Below are positions 8,210 through 16,201 of a stretch of DNA of 58,590 nt, piece by piece. The notes below the pieces were generated by a model that saw only the letters and a program-made list of their open reading frames with translations, was not told where the DNA came from and did no database searches. How positions within the stretch are numbered: position 1 is the first letter of the stretch; every line of letters starts with the position of its first letter. A program made the translations under genes and the position numbers. Location: the NCBI RefSeq assembly GCF_003991405.1, contig NZ_RPEN01000145.1, positions 1-58,590 on the forward strand, read 5' to 3'. Origin of the DNA: Pseudorhodobacter sp. E13 (GTDB lineage: Bacteria > Pseudomonadota > Alphaproteobacteria > Rhodobacterales > Rhodobacteraceae).

Positions 8210-8575
8210 TTACAAAGATGCGCGCCCTGCTTTCCAAGCGTTAAACACTCCAAAGCCCGAAATGACTGTTACGAGAAGCAAAGGAAAAGTAAGTTCATAA
8301 ATCAGCGGAAAAACGACGTAAAACACACCCAGAGCAATGTGAATTAGGAAAAGGGCTATCGACCATTTGCGTGCTTTTGCGGAAAGTTTCTGGACAGACC
8401 TAGCGCACCACAGGATGAGGCTGCCCCACAACACAATCGCGATCGGATTTTGCAGCTCTCCGACGACGATGCTGATGTATATGAGCCAAGCCAAGGCAAC
8501 TACATAAAAACCGAGCACAGCGTAAAGACTGTAGGCGGTGCGCTTATAGTAAACCTGAGCTTGCGGGCTGACCAT
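8210..8575 (-). CDS. Four-helix integral membrane protein of unknown function
   Basis: The ATG at 8575 opens a 121-residue protein (a TTG at 8617 would add 14 residues). Four hydrophobic stretches alternate with short basic loops (RSVQKLSAKARK in the middle), so it is probably a four-pass inner membrane protein. Its codons and surroundings (about 8160-8830) are clearly richer in A and T than the rest of the prophage. Together with isolation from the neighbours, this suggests a recently acquired accessory gene (moron). I recognise no family. Confidence 0.65.
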   Translation of the reverse strand: MVSPQAQVYYKRTAYSLYAVLGFYVVALAWLIYISIVVGELQNPIAIVLWGSLILWCARSVQKLSAKARKWSIALFLIHIALGVFYVVFPLIYELTFPLLLVTVISGFGVFNAWKAGRASL

Positions 8576-8732
8576 TTTTTCTTTTTCCGTCCATCTAGGC
8601 TGCAGGAGTTGTGCCAATCTTCTTGCAGTTTATGCCAGAGCAGTAGGTTGGATGCCAGCCTGCAAAGAACAGATCAACTGTATCGTCTATGCGATGGTCC
8701 AGACGCAGATGGCCGTCGTCACGTACAAAAAC

Positions 8733-8764
8733 GGGGAGAGACGTCTTCTCGACGCACTCTCCCC
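8733..8764. repeat. Inverted repeat, possible terminator
   Basis: GGGGAGAG (8733-8740) and CTCTCCCC (8757-8764) are perfect 8-base arms with a 16-base spacer. It lies in the gap between the membrane protein and the DUF6362 gene. It may end the leftward transcript coming from 9.4 kb or act as an operator; no clear U-tract follows on either strand. Confidence 0.45.
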
Positions 8765-8810
8765 ATCATGCCTTTCAGATAGCATGGATTTGTTGCAAAC
8801 GTCGAAAGGA

Positions 8811-8828
8811 AAAGTGTTGCAACACTTT
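8811..8828. promoter_or_regulatory. Perfect 18-bp palindrome
   Basis: AAAGTGTTGCAACACTTT is self-complementary over 18 bp and overlaps the stop codon (8827-8829) of the DUF6362 gene. A perfect palindrome without loop suits a dimeric DNA-binding protein better than a transcription terminator. A related GTTGCAAAC is found 20 bases away at 8792. Confidence 0.55.
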
Positions 8829-9213
8829 ATGCAACTGCAGCATTTAGCCGGGCTGCTATCTTGGTCAGCGCAAGCTTGTGCTGCCGCCAAGCCGTGCTGC
8901 GATCGACGCCCAATTCGTAGGTGATATCTTTCCAGGAGCGACGGGCTGCCCGCCACCAGATCAGACGACGTTCGTCCTCGCCGATCCACAGTACCCAGTC
9001 GAAGGTCTGCTCGAGGCGTGTAATGGCACTGGTCGAAGGCCAGACCCGCATAGGCTCAGGTTCCATCGCAAGGATCTCCTTTTCCGACCGCACGATCTGC
9101 GGCCAAGCGTTGAAGTATCCCTGCACCTTTACCGGCGGCAGCTTGCGTAGGGTGCGGAATGCTTCCTCGAAGTGATCCGCAACATCCTCGGCGGTCCAGA
9201 TGCGATCAGCCAT
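8827..9213 (-). CDS. DUF6362-like phage protein with C-terminal HTH
   Basis: Starting at the ATG at 9213, the 128-residue protein begins MADRIWTAEDVADHFEEAF and ends with a helix-turn-helix-like stretch, RSWKDITYELGVDRSTAWRQ, in which the spacing fits a DNA-binding HTH. The overall sequence resembles the phage family DUF6362. It overlaps the preceding 66-residue gene by 8 bp, and the two are part of the leftward set 8827-9939. A DNA-binding or packaging role is plausible but unproven. Confidence 0.75.
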   Translation of the reverse strand: MADRIWTAEDVADHFEEAFRTLRKLPPVKVQGYFNAWPQIVRSEKEILAMEPEPMRVWPSTSAITRLEQTFDWVLWIGEDERRLIWWRAARRSWKDITYELGVDRSTAWRQHKLALTKIAARLNAAVA

Positions 9214-9406
9214 GGCGCATCTCCCCACCGACTGTGCGTTTTCCATAAAGCTTTGCGCCAAGCTGTTCGACCAACGCACGCTCCGGCCAGGTCAGTCGTT
9301 GGTCGTTGACGCTAACCGCCAGTAAGCCCTGTTCGTGCCAACCTTCGCGCTTCACCTGTTCCGGATCCCGGCGCTGGCCGCCGTAGCCTTTTGGGTAGAG
9401 CCTCAT
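9206..9406 (-). CDS. Small phage protein of unknown function (66 aa)
   Basis: This 66-residue basic protein begins MRLYPKGYGGQRRDPEQVKR and contains VNDQRLTWPERALVEQLGAK. It overlaps the upstream resolvase gene by 4 bp (ATGA) and the downstream gene by 8 bp, which supports it as a translated member of the leftward operon. No family recognised. Confidence 0.65.
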   Translation of the reverse strand: MRLYPKGYGGQRRDPEQVKREGWHEQGLLAVSVNDQRLTWPERALVEQLGAKLYGKRTVGGEMRHG

Positions 9407-9939
9407 GCTGCACCTACCTGGTTCTCCAGAGCCCAGTGCAGGATGGCGATCGCGTCAGCCTCGTTGTCGTCCGCCGGACTGTAACCCCGCGCGCGGGCCG
9501 CGGCGATCATTGCCTGCTTGGGTGCATTGCCGTGGCCTGTGGCATGGCGCTTGATCGTGCCGACCGGCACGCCTTCGTAAGGAATGCCACGCAATTCACC
9601 CCACGCGGTCAGTGAGGCCATCAGGCCCCCATAAACGTGGGCTGCGTCTGTTCCGGCATGACGGCGGACCTCTTCAAACCAAATGGCTGAAATCGGACCG
9701 GACAGCCGGTCGAGTTCCGTCAGCCAGCTGGTGAAGCGCAGATAGCGCATCCCGCCGCCATCGTAGCGACCGGGCTTGAAGCTGGCCGTGCCTGTGGTGA
9801 TCAGGCCGTCGTGACCGGAGAGCGCCCATCCAGTGGTGGTGCCCAGATCAAGGGCCAGAGTTGTTCGGGCCGGCTGAAAGGGTGCCGGAGTTTTCAGGGT
9901 TGCGTCGGGATCGACCTTAGCGAGAGTCGGGTTAGCCAT
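9403..9939 (-). CDS. RuvC-like Holliday junction resolvase / RNase H-fold protein
   Basis: The ATG at 9939 follows AGGAGG and gives 178 residues. The RNase H-like fold is marked by ALDLGTTTGWAL (Asp31), IWFEEVRRH (Glu90) and ADDNEADAIAILHW (Asp158/Asp162), the acidic residues used by RuvC-type resolvases. HVYGGLMASLTAWGE between them is typical of phage RuvC-like proteins. It should resolve branched recombination or replication intermediates before packaging, and it accompanies a helicase, a RecB-like nuclease and a Sak4-like protein in the same block. Confidence 0.82.
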   Translation of the reverse strand: MANPTLAKVDPDATLKTPAPFQPARTTLALDLGTTTGWALSGHDGLITTGTASFKPGRYDGGGMRYLRFTSWLTELDRLSGPISAIWFEEVRRHAGTDAAHVYGGLMASLTAWGELRGIPYEGVPVGTIKRHATGHGNAPKQAMIAAARARGYSPADDNEADAIAILHWALENQVGAA

Positions 9940-10067
9940 GTGTGGCCTCCTCTTCTGGTTGGCTGCTCGGGTGGAAGGCGACGGCGGTTGATGCTTGGCG
10001 GTACCGGCCGCCGTCGTCGGATCAGATTGCAATCTGCACGACGTGGTGGACCCCGCGATTGGGCCTG

Positions 10068-10114
10068 ACGTACGGGAGGAGAGGCCAACCCCAGGGGGTG
10101 GCCTCCCCATACGT
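10068..10114. repeat. Long imperfect inverted repeat upstream of the resolvase
   Basis: ACGTACGGGAGG plus AGGCCAACCCC on the left pairs with GGGGGTGGCC plus TCCCCATACGT on the right around a 2-3 base centre, giving a nearly continuous stem of about 20 bp. It lies 130 bases upstream of the resolvase ATG. Its GC content suits a stable transcript hairpin. Function not determined. Confidence 0.5.
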
Positions 10115-10159
10115 AGTATAGGGGTTCAGCACCCAACTGTTCCGTGCCGGCCAACTTAC

Positions 10160-10296
10160 TGAAATCATTTAATAAAATGACTTCATGAAGTCTTCGGCTA
10201 TGACATAGGCGCCGAAGACATATCACACGGTAACCCATTGTTTTTGTTGAGTTCACACATGCCGATATCATATGAGTTAGGCCTCACTCATATGAC
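10160..10296. other. Cluster of palindromes in an AT-rich gap; candidate replication origin
   Basis: Three perfect inverted repeats occur within 120 bp: GACTTCATGAAGTC (10179-10192, 14 bp, no loop), GTCTTCGGC..GCCGAAGAC (10190-10198 and 10211-10219), and TCATATGAGT..ACTCATATGA (10268-10277 and 10286-10295). They are preceded by AT-rich TCATTTAATAAAATGA. The last one overlaps the 3' end of the primase-helicase gene. Placement next to the replication gene, AT-richness and stacked repeats are what a phage origin looks like; an operator/terminator set is the alternative. The gap 9940-10276 contains no gene. Confidence 0.4.
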
Positions 10297-12598
10297 ATGG
10301 GTCGTCTTCGGCCCCCTCTGGGTAGACCCAGACGGTAGGGTTTTCGACCTGCAGAGAAAGCCCAGACTGAGGGCATTTGAAGTGACTTGGCAGGACCGGA
10401 CGGGTCTCGGTAGTGACCTCCCCAGTGACCGGATCGACATGATCGACGGGCGTGCCGAACTGCATGCCTTCGACACAGAGATAGCCAAATCGCGACCGCG
10501 TCATGGGGTAACCAAACTCGGACGGATCGCGCAGGAATTTCACGAAACCTTTGGTCGCCAGCACGCTGAGGCGCTCGCGGATCGTGTGCTTGCTGCCTAG
10601 ACCGCTCTGGTTCTCGAAGCTCTCAGCGAACTGCGTTCCAGTGTAGAGGCGTTCGCTGGCGGCCTCATCCAACAATATGCCAAGGATGACGTCGTGCTTG
10701 CGCAGGCGTTCGGCATCGAAGCGTGCGCCCACTTCCTTCCGCACCAGGCGTTCGTTCATCGGGTTCAATTCGACCCATTCACCATTTACCTTGTCGATGA
10801 GCTTGCCTGGTAGCGCGGGGCCGTTCCTAAGTTCGATTTCTAGCCGACGTGCGCTGCTCTCCTCCTCCGGCCGATGCATAAGAAGCCCTGAGGTGTAGAA
10901 ACCCCGAAGCGCACTTGCGCCCGAGAGCGCAAGGAAAGGGTCTTCCTTCACCTGTGTCTTCGACGCTTTCCGGGTGTGGTGGGCGAGAATGATGCCGGCG
11001 TCCGGATTGACCGCCTCGCGCAGGGGCTCCACCCTGTCCCTCAGGAAGAACATCATGGCGGTGTTGTCGTTCTCACCGCCCCCCTCAGGGCCGCCATCGA
11101 AGATATTGCGGATCGGGTCGATGACGATGACGTCAGGCGGCGCCTCTGGAAAGGCGGCCCGGATAGCATCGGCCACACGGACGACGCCCTCTGCATCAAG
11201 CAGGATTTTCAGCTTTGGCGTGGCGATGAAGGTATCGCGCGCGGCGGTAATGACGGCGGCCGGCAAAGCTATCTGATGTATGCGTTCGCGCAGATAGTGA
11301 TACTGGATCTCGGCCTGCAGATAGAACACGCGCAGCGGTTGCGGCGGCGTGAAGCCGAGGAACGGCACGCCAGCCGCCATGTGCACGAGCCAGGAAATCA
11401 GGAAATCACTCTTGCCCACCTTGGGCGCGCCGCCCAGCACAAGAAGACCGCCAGGCGTCAGAACACGTGGCCCAATGATGTCCTCGGGCATCGGGCTGGT
11501 ATCATCCAGCAGTGCGCCGAGACTGAAGGCCGGCAATGGCCCGGCAGGTGTATCCGCACGGGGCAGTCGCAGGAGCGGTGGGCCGTTTCTTTTGACATGT
11601 AGCGCCCAGAGACGCTCGGACTCGGCCTGCAGTCGGTCCAGCGGCCAGGACGGGCGCAGCATGGCAGCGTTGTAGCCGCAGATGGCTTCCCAGCCTTCCA
11701 AAGGACCCAAGCGGCCTTCATGGACCAGACGAACATAATGACCGATAGCAGCGCTGGCGCCTTGAAAGCGTGACCAGTCGTCAGCAGCACCCTCGCGTAC
11801 AGGCCTCGTCAACACGGCCTCTAGTGCGGGTTTGGATGGCGCAGAAATGGTGTCGCTCGCAAAGCCCACACCGGGCAGTGGCGGCATTTCGGCGACCCGT
11901 TCGGCCAAATCCGAAAGCTCAATCTCGACGTCGCGATGTTCACGGATTTGCACGAGGCGCTGGTGCCCATGCTTATGATAGACTGTGCCCGGCACCCGGA
12001 TCGGCTGGTGCGCCGAGCGAAAATGGGTATCGCCGCCAACCTTCACGGCGATTTCGCCCCGCAGGCGGCACAGGGTGGCGAGGTCCTCGCCCTCCGCCGG
12101 CTCTGTCAGTTTCCACCACACATGGAGTTTTGCCGCCCCTTCAGGCGTACGGCCACCACTTTCAATTACGACGGTGGGCGTTCCTAGGTGGCGGGTAATA
12201 TGCTCGAGCTTGGCTGGAATGTCTCCAGCATCAAGGTCAACAATAATGGCCTGCATCTGCAGAACATCTGCGGCACGGGCCTGTCCCTGCTCGGCAACTG
12301 TGCCCGGGATAACATAGACAGCGGCGCCCTCGCGGTTTGCCCAGGCTGCGAAGGTTGCGAGTTTCTCGAGCGCGGTGTCGTCGGCGGAGATCCAGATGTT
12401 ATGCGGTTTGCCATCTCGGCCTTGCCCTTTGTCGACAAACCCCCTCAGCGGGATGAGCCCCTCACACCAGCTGTAAACAGTGTCGAGAAACACAGCGATC
12501 TGGTGAGGGTCAGGGTCGCAGCCGAAAGGGTTTTCGGACGGTGGGCCGTCGTTGAAGTCCATCCACGGGTTGAAATGCAGGATGCTGTCGTCGCTCAT
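10277..12598 (-). CDS. Phage replication protein: RepB-like primase fused to RepA-like helicase
   Basis: This 773-residue protein has three parts. Residues 30-215 form an archaeo-eukaryotic-type primase domain with the metal-binding DLD (121-123) and later AHQPIRVPGT (His197, Arg201). Residues about 375-560 form a RecA-fold helicase of the AAA_25/RepA type, with Walker A GGAPKVGKS (389-397), Walker B VIVIDPIRN (Asp494) and LAHHTRKAS. The C-terminal part looks like winged helix. Primase-helicase fusions prime and unwind at phage or plasmid origins. The gene overlaps the upstream nuclease gene by 4 bp. Confidence 0.88.
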   Translation of the reverse strand: MSDDSILHFNPWMDFNDGPPSENPFGCDPDPHQIAVFLDTVYSWCEGLIPLRGFVDKGQGRDGKPHNIWISADDTALEKLATFAAWANREGAAVYVIPGTVAEQGQARAADVLQMQAIIVDLDAGDIPAKLEHITRHLGTPTVVIESGGRTPEGAAKLHVWWKLTEPAEGEDLATLCRLRGEIAVKVGGDTHFRSAHQPIRVPGTVYHKHGHQRLVQIREHRDVEIELSDLAERVAEMPPLPGVGFASDTISAPSKPALEAVLTRPVREGAADDWSRFQGASAAIGHYVRLVHEGRLGPLEGWEAICGYNAAMLRPSWPLDRLQAESERLWALHVKRNGPPLLRLPRADTPAGPLPAFSLGALLDDTSPMPEDIIGPRVLTPGGLLVLGGAPKVGKSDFLISWLVHMAAGVPFLGFTPPQPLRVFYLQAEIQYHYLRERIHQIALPAAVITAARDTFIATPKLKILLDAEGVVRVADAIRAAFPEAPPDVIVIDPIRNIFDGGPEGGGENDNTAMMFFLRDRVEPLREAVNPDAGIILAHHTRKASKTQVKEDPFLALSGASALRGFYTSGLLMHRPEEESSARRLEIELRNGPALPGKLIDKVNGEWVELNPMNERLVRKEVGARFDAERLRKHDVILGILLDEAASERLYTGTQFAESFENQSGLGSKHTIRERLSVLATKGFVKFLRDPSEFGYPMTRSRFGYLCVEGMQFGTPVDHVDPVTGEVTTETRPVLPSHFKCPQSGLSLQVENPTVWVYPEGAEDDPCHMSEA

Positions 12599-13365
12599 AC
12601 GGGCAACCCCCAGCAGCGCTCAGACCACGGACAGAAGCGGCATTCGAAGAAGTCGGACGTGGTCACGATGCGAGGCAGCAACTCGCCCGCATCAGTCGCC
12701 TGCAGGATCCGCACGCCCCTGTCGGACATGCGCTGCGCGAGGTCGGCATCGAAAGGCACCAGTTCGTGGTGCAGTTCTGCTGTGTCCTTGTTGATCGCCG
12801 TGAAGAGCGCAGGCGCGGTGCTGATGCCGGGCACGCTCGTTTCCATGTAAGCCTGATAGACCGCGATCTGGGCGGCGTAGACCGGTTTCGACTTGGTCAC
12901 GCCGTCCTTGACGCAGGCCCGCCAGTTCTTCGCGTTCATGGTTTTGCATTCCCAGAGAGCGGGAACACCAAGCTCGAAGCCATCGGGGCCATCGGCAATG
13001 ATGCCATCGACATGGCCTCGAATGCGTCCGCCCGCGACCGAGAAGCCGAACTGACCACCATCAGGGCGATTGCCCTTGCGGGTAAAGAGATCAAACCCTG
13101 CCTGCCTCAGCCAGGCGACAGCGAGGTCTTCAAGGACATGTCCGATGGCAAAGATGCGCAGCGACTGGCCACTGAAGTCCTTGCCATCGTCCTTGTGTGT
13201 TGCCGTGAGTTCGAATTGCAGTGCGCGTTCGCAGGCATGACCGAGGCGGGACCCTCCAAGATAATCGCGGGGCGTCCGCGTGGCCTGATCGGCCGTTAGC
13301 GCGCTGTCCACAACTTCATTGACACGGTCGGCAAAGCTGGGCTTGTGGTTGAAGTCCAAGGTCAA
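12595..13365 (-). CDS. PD-(D/E)XK nuclease with a Cas4/AddB-like Fe-S cysteine set
   Basis: The 256-residue protein shows RecB-family nuclease motifs in order: GHVLEDLA (Glu79), GHVDGIIA (Asp120), LWECKTMN (Glu139, Lys141) and QIAVYQAYM (Gln166, Tyr170). Four cysteines bracket the nuclease core: Cys45 in GHACERALQF and Cys242, Cys245 and Cys251 in FECRFCPWSERC. That 1+3 spacing is the 4Fe-4S arrangement of Cas4, AddB and related nucleases. In this block it is the likely 5'-3' end-resecting exonuclease partner of the Sak4-like annealing protein. It overlaps both neighbours by 4 bp. Confidence 0.85.
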   Translation of the reverse strand: MTLDFNHKPSFADRVNEVVDSALTADQATRTPRDYLGGSRLGHACERALQFELTATHKDDGKDFSGQSLRIFAIGHVLEDLAVAWLRQAGFDLFTRKGNRPDGGQFGFSVAGGRIRGHVDGIIADGPDGFELGVPALWECKTMNAKNWRACVKDGVTKSKPVYAAQIAVYQAYMETSVPGISTAPALFTAINKDTAELHHELVPFDADLAQRMSDRGVRILQATDAGELLPRIVTTSDFFECRFCPWSERCWGLPV

Positions 13366-13772
13366 AATGGCACCTCCAGCTGGTTCGCCTTTGCGATGTC
13401 GGACATGGCTTCCCGGAAGCCTTCGACGGCTTCCTCGATCAGGGAGCGCACCTGGGCCTCAGAGAGATTGGCCAGCGATGTGCCCCAGCCGATCTCGTCC
13501 ATCAGCAGCGCCATGCGCTTCATGGTGGCTGTGATCGCGGCGCGTTCTTCTTCGGTGAGATCAACCATGGCGAAACGCTCCCTGGCCAATCGCGTCCAGA
13601 AGGACTGACATGGCATTGAGCAGAACCAGACCGATGGCCGGGGCCGTCTCGAACGGACCGGGTCGAACCAGCCAAAACCACGGGTGGGTTGCCGGCAGAC
13701 AGCACAGAGCGTCCCACGCGGGTGCCAGAGCCTGCGCCGTTCCTCGGTGCTGATGGGGGCAGAGAACGCCAT
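13362..13772 (-). CDS. DUF6511-like zinc-ribbon phage protein
   Basis: This 136-residue protein has a CAVC (residues 23-26) and FCSMPC (51-56) pair, which probably forms a zinc ribbon, followed by helical LTEEERAAITATMKRMA. It resembles the phage family DUF6511. It overlaps the nuclease gene by 4 bp and follows the helicase by 3 bp, so it is embedded in the recombination/replication operon. No function is known to me. Confidence 0.7.
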   Translation of the reverse strand: MAFSAPISTEERRRLWHPRGTLCAVCRQPTRGFGWFDPVRSRRPRPSVWFCSMPCQSFWTRLARERFAMVDLTEEERAAITATMKRMALLMDEIGWGTSLANLSEAQVRSLIEEAVEGFREAMSDIAKANQLEVPF

Positions 13773-13775
13773 GGA

Positions 13776-15470
13776 TCATGCCGCCCTCCGGGCCGGGGCT
13801 GCCGCGCTACTGATCAGCTGATTGATGCCCTGCTTGTTGAAGCCAAATGTCATGAGCGCCGAGGCGCGATAGCGCGTCAGGCCGAAGTCATGTCGGCATT
13901 CGGGTGGCAGGTATTTCAGTTGCTTTTCAGTCGGGGGCTGCCCCAGCCAGCCGCGCGTCTTGAAAGCGCTCTCATCGGTTTCGTGGGTGTTCAGCCAGTC
14001 ATCAGCCTGGGCAAGGCATACAGTGCGCTCGCCGATGCCAAGAAGATGCGGACGCACGCCCTTGGCCCCACCGATCGCGTACCAGACGCCATTCTTCCAG
14101 AAAATGCCCCCCCAGCCATTGAAGCCTGCAGCCATTAGCGCGTCGTCGTTTCCGAAGAGATCAACCCAGGCGAAGCTCGAGCGCTCCAGTAGGTCAATTT
14201 CAGTCATCATGAAGCCCGACAAAGGCGCTGCAGCGCTGCTTTCGCCGCCCCCCTCCTCCTCACGTGGGAAGGCCTCGCCGCAGAGCGGGCATTCCGTACA
14301 AGCGAGAGGAATCGCCGCCTCACAACAGGGACAGGTCTTGGTGGGCGCGTCGCCACCCTCTGTCCTGCCATCGAGATCGACGTCCTGTTCCAGTGTGCCG
14401 TGGATCAGGCTTGAGGTACCGAAATCCAGCACAACGCAGTCTGTCTTGAAGACGCCAGGGTGTTCCTCCGGGTCAACCGTGCGCAGTCCCCGGCCGACCA
14501 TCTGGATCATCGTGGACTTGTAGGAACTGGGGCGCAGCAGCACGACGCAGGAGGTGGGCGGGTGATCCCAACCTTCGGTCAGCACGGCCACATTCACGAT
14601 AACGCGGATGCTGCCCTCGGCGTAGTCGGCAAGGATCGCCTTGCGGGTCTCAGCCGCGAGGTCGCCGTGAATCAGCGCGGCGGAAACACCCGCCGCCCGG
14701 AATGCATCGGTAACGTGCTCGGCATGGGCGACGGTGGAGCAGAACACCACAGTCTGCCGGTCGCCCGCCTTCTCCTTCCAGTGACGGATCACTTCGTCGG
14801 TCACAGGGGCGCGGTCCATAATCCCCGCCACCTCAGCCATGTCAAAATCCGACATCGACTTGCGGACTGACCGCAGCTCGTCTTGCACGCCGACGTCGAT
14901 GACGAAGGTGCGCGGCAGCACGAGGTGGCCAGAGGCGATGAGCTCGCCCAGCCGCACCTGGTCGGCGACGTTGTCGAAGACCTCACGCAGTCCCTTCCTG
15001 TCGCCCCGGTTCGGTGTCGCCGTGACCCCGAAGATGCGGGCATCGGGATTGGCCTCGCGGACCCGGTCAATTATGCGGCGATAGCTGTCGGCAACGGCAT
15101 GATGGGCTTCGTCGATGACCAACAGATCAAGGCGCGGCATGTCGGCGAGGTTCGAGGCGCGTGCCAGGGTGGGAACCATCGCGAAGGCGACCTGTCCGCC
15201 CCAAGATTTCTCGCTCGCATCAATTACCGATGTGGCGACACCCGGCACTACGCGCTGGAACTTGGCGCGGTTCTGCGCAGTCAGCTCGTCACGATGCGCG
15301 AGCACGCAAGCCTTGGCACCGTCGCCGATCATCTCACCGGTAACTGCCGAGAGCATGACCGTTTTGCCCGCGCCGGTGGGCGCGACACCAAGTGTGTTGC
15401 CGCGGGCGGCGAGCGCAGCCAAGCTGCGATCGACGAATGTCTTTTGGCGGGGACGCAAACGCATGGCCAC
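13776..15470 (-). CDS. Superfamily 2 DEAD/DEAH-box DNA helicase
   Basis: This 564-residue protein has Walker A APTGAGKT (30-37), the DEAH box VIDEAHH (118-124), motif III GVTATP and a second RecA-like domain with MIQMVGRGLRT (motif VI). A four-cysteine zinc ribbon, CPCCEAAIPLACTECPLCG, lies near residue 385-405. This architecture matches the SSL2/UvsW-like phage helicases, which remodel forks and recombination intermediates. It heads the operon that continues to the DUF6511 protein, nuclease and primase-helicase. Confidence 0.9.
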   Translation of the reverse strand: MAMRLRPRQKTFVDRSLAALAARGNTLGVAPTGAGKTVMLSAVTGEMIGDGAKACVLAHRDELTAQNRAKFQRVVPGVATSVIDASEKSWGGQVAFAMVPTLARASNLADMPRLDLLVIDEAHHAVADSYRRIIDRVREANPDARIFGVTATPNRGDRKGLREVFDNVADQVRLGELIASGHLVLPRTFVIDVGVQDELRSVRKSMSDFDMAEVAGIMDRAPVTDEVIRHWKEKAGDRQTVVFCSTVAHAEHVTDAFRAAGVSAALIHGDLAAETRKAILADYAEGSIRVIVNVAVLTEGWDHPPTSCVVLLRPSSYKSTMIQMVGRGLRTVDPEEHPGVFKTDCVVLDFGTSSLIHGTLEQDVDLDGRTEGGDAPTKTCPCCEAAIPLACTECPLCGEAFPREEEGGGESSAAAPLSGFMMTEIDLLERSSFAWVDLFGNDDALMAAGFNGWGGIFWKNGVWYAIGGAKGVRPHLLGIGERTVCLAQADDWLNTHETDESAFKTRGWLGQPPTEKQLKYLPPECRHDFGLTRYRASALMTFGFNKQGINQLISSAAAPARRAA

Positions 15471-15476
15471 CCCCCC

Positions 15477-16100
15477 TTACTTCGCCCAGCTCGGCCGACC
15501 GGAATGACCGGGCGCGGAAGCGGGCTGGATGGTTTGGGGGGCACTGGCGAACTGCTGGGGCGCATAGCCCTGCGACAAGGCCACAGGCGTTTGAGGGTTT
15601 ACCGCACCCATCACCGCGGCATAGTCCCGATGATCCGGCGTCACGGCGGCGCGGATCTCGTTCTTGTCGTCGCCGTTTGTGTCCTGGCCGATGTCAATGC
15701 GGGCGACAAACTCAAGTCCATCAAGATCACCAAAGCCGTTGATCCGGCGGCGGAGCTGAGCTTCGGGAGAGTTGTCCTTGTCAGACACGCCGCGTGCAGA
15801 GTTCAGAATGCCCCGAACCAAGCCACGCCCCATATTGCCCCACTCCGGTCCCTTCGGGCTGTAGAGCCCGATCAGCGACCAAATCTTGCGACGGGCATAA
15901 AGGCCCTCAAGAACTGTGTATTCGGCATCGAGATAGACGGCGCCGGTCGTGGCGCGACGCGCCCATCCTCCAGTCCACCCCTGAGAGGCATCATCAAAGC
16001 CGCCGGGACGCAGGGTCAGGCGAACCTTGGCAATCGTGCCTTTCGGGATGACGTTGGTGTTCGATTGCGCCGAGTTGAAGTCGTTCCATGGTCCGGTCAT
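15477..16100 (-). CDS. Conserved phage protein of unknown function, possible ssDNA-binding partner
   Basis: The ATG at 16100 (MTGPWNDFNSAQ) gives 207 residues; the frame is open further upstream without translation signals. A beta-rich core (IPKGTIAKVRLTL, KIWSLIGLYSPKGPEWGNMG, EFVARIDIGQDTNGDDKNEI) is followed by a low-complexity Gln/Pro/Ala tail. A beta-rich core with a flexible tail next to a Sak4-like recombinase is what an SSB-type protein would look like, but no family motif proves this. A 34-bp element shared with another gene lies 47 bases upstream. Confidence 0.65.
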   Translation of the reverse strand: MTGPWNDFNSAQSNTNVIPKGTIAKVRLTLRPGGFDDASQGWTGGWARRATTGAVYLDAEYTVLEGLYARRKIWSLIGLYSPKGPEWGNMGRGLVRGILNSARGVSDKDNSPEAQLRRRINGFGDLDGLEFVARIDIGQDTNGDDKNEIRAAVTPDHRDYAAVMGAVNPQTPVALSQGYAPQQFASAPQTIQPASAPGHSGRPSWAK

Positions 16101-16146
16101 TGCGCGGCTCCGTGTGTGTTGATGGGGGACGCTCAGGGGCGTCGAA

Positions 16147-16180
16147 TGGGAAAAGCCAACCCGGAGCCCCGATCGGGACA
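16147..16180 (-). promoter_or_regulatory. Repeated leader element, copy 1
   Basis: TGGGAAAAGCC at one end and GATCGGGACA at the other are identical to the copy at 17341-17374, and the middle is partly conserved. Both copies lie about 46 bases upstream of a leftward start codon. This one serves the gene at 15477-16100. A shared promoter or protein-binding site is the simplest explanation. Confidence 0.55.
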
Positions 16181-16201
16181 CCGGGTGCCGCTGCAGGCTT
16201 T

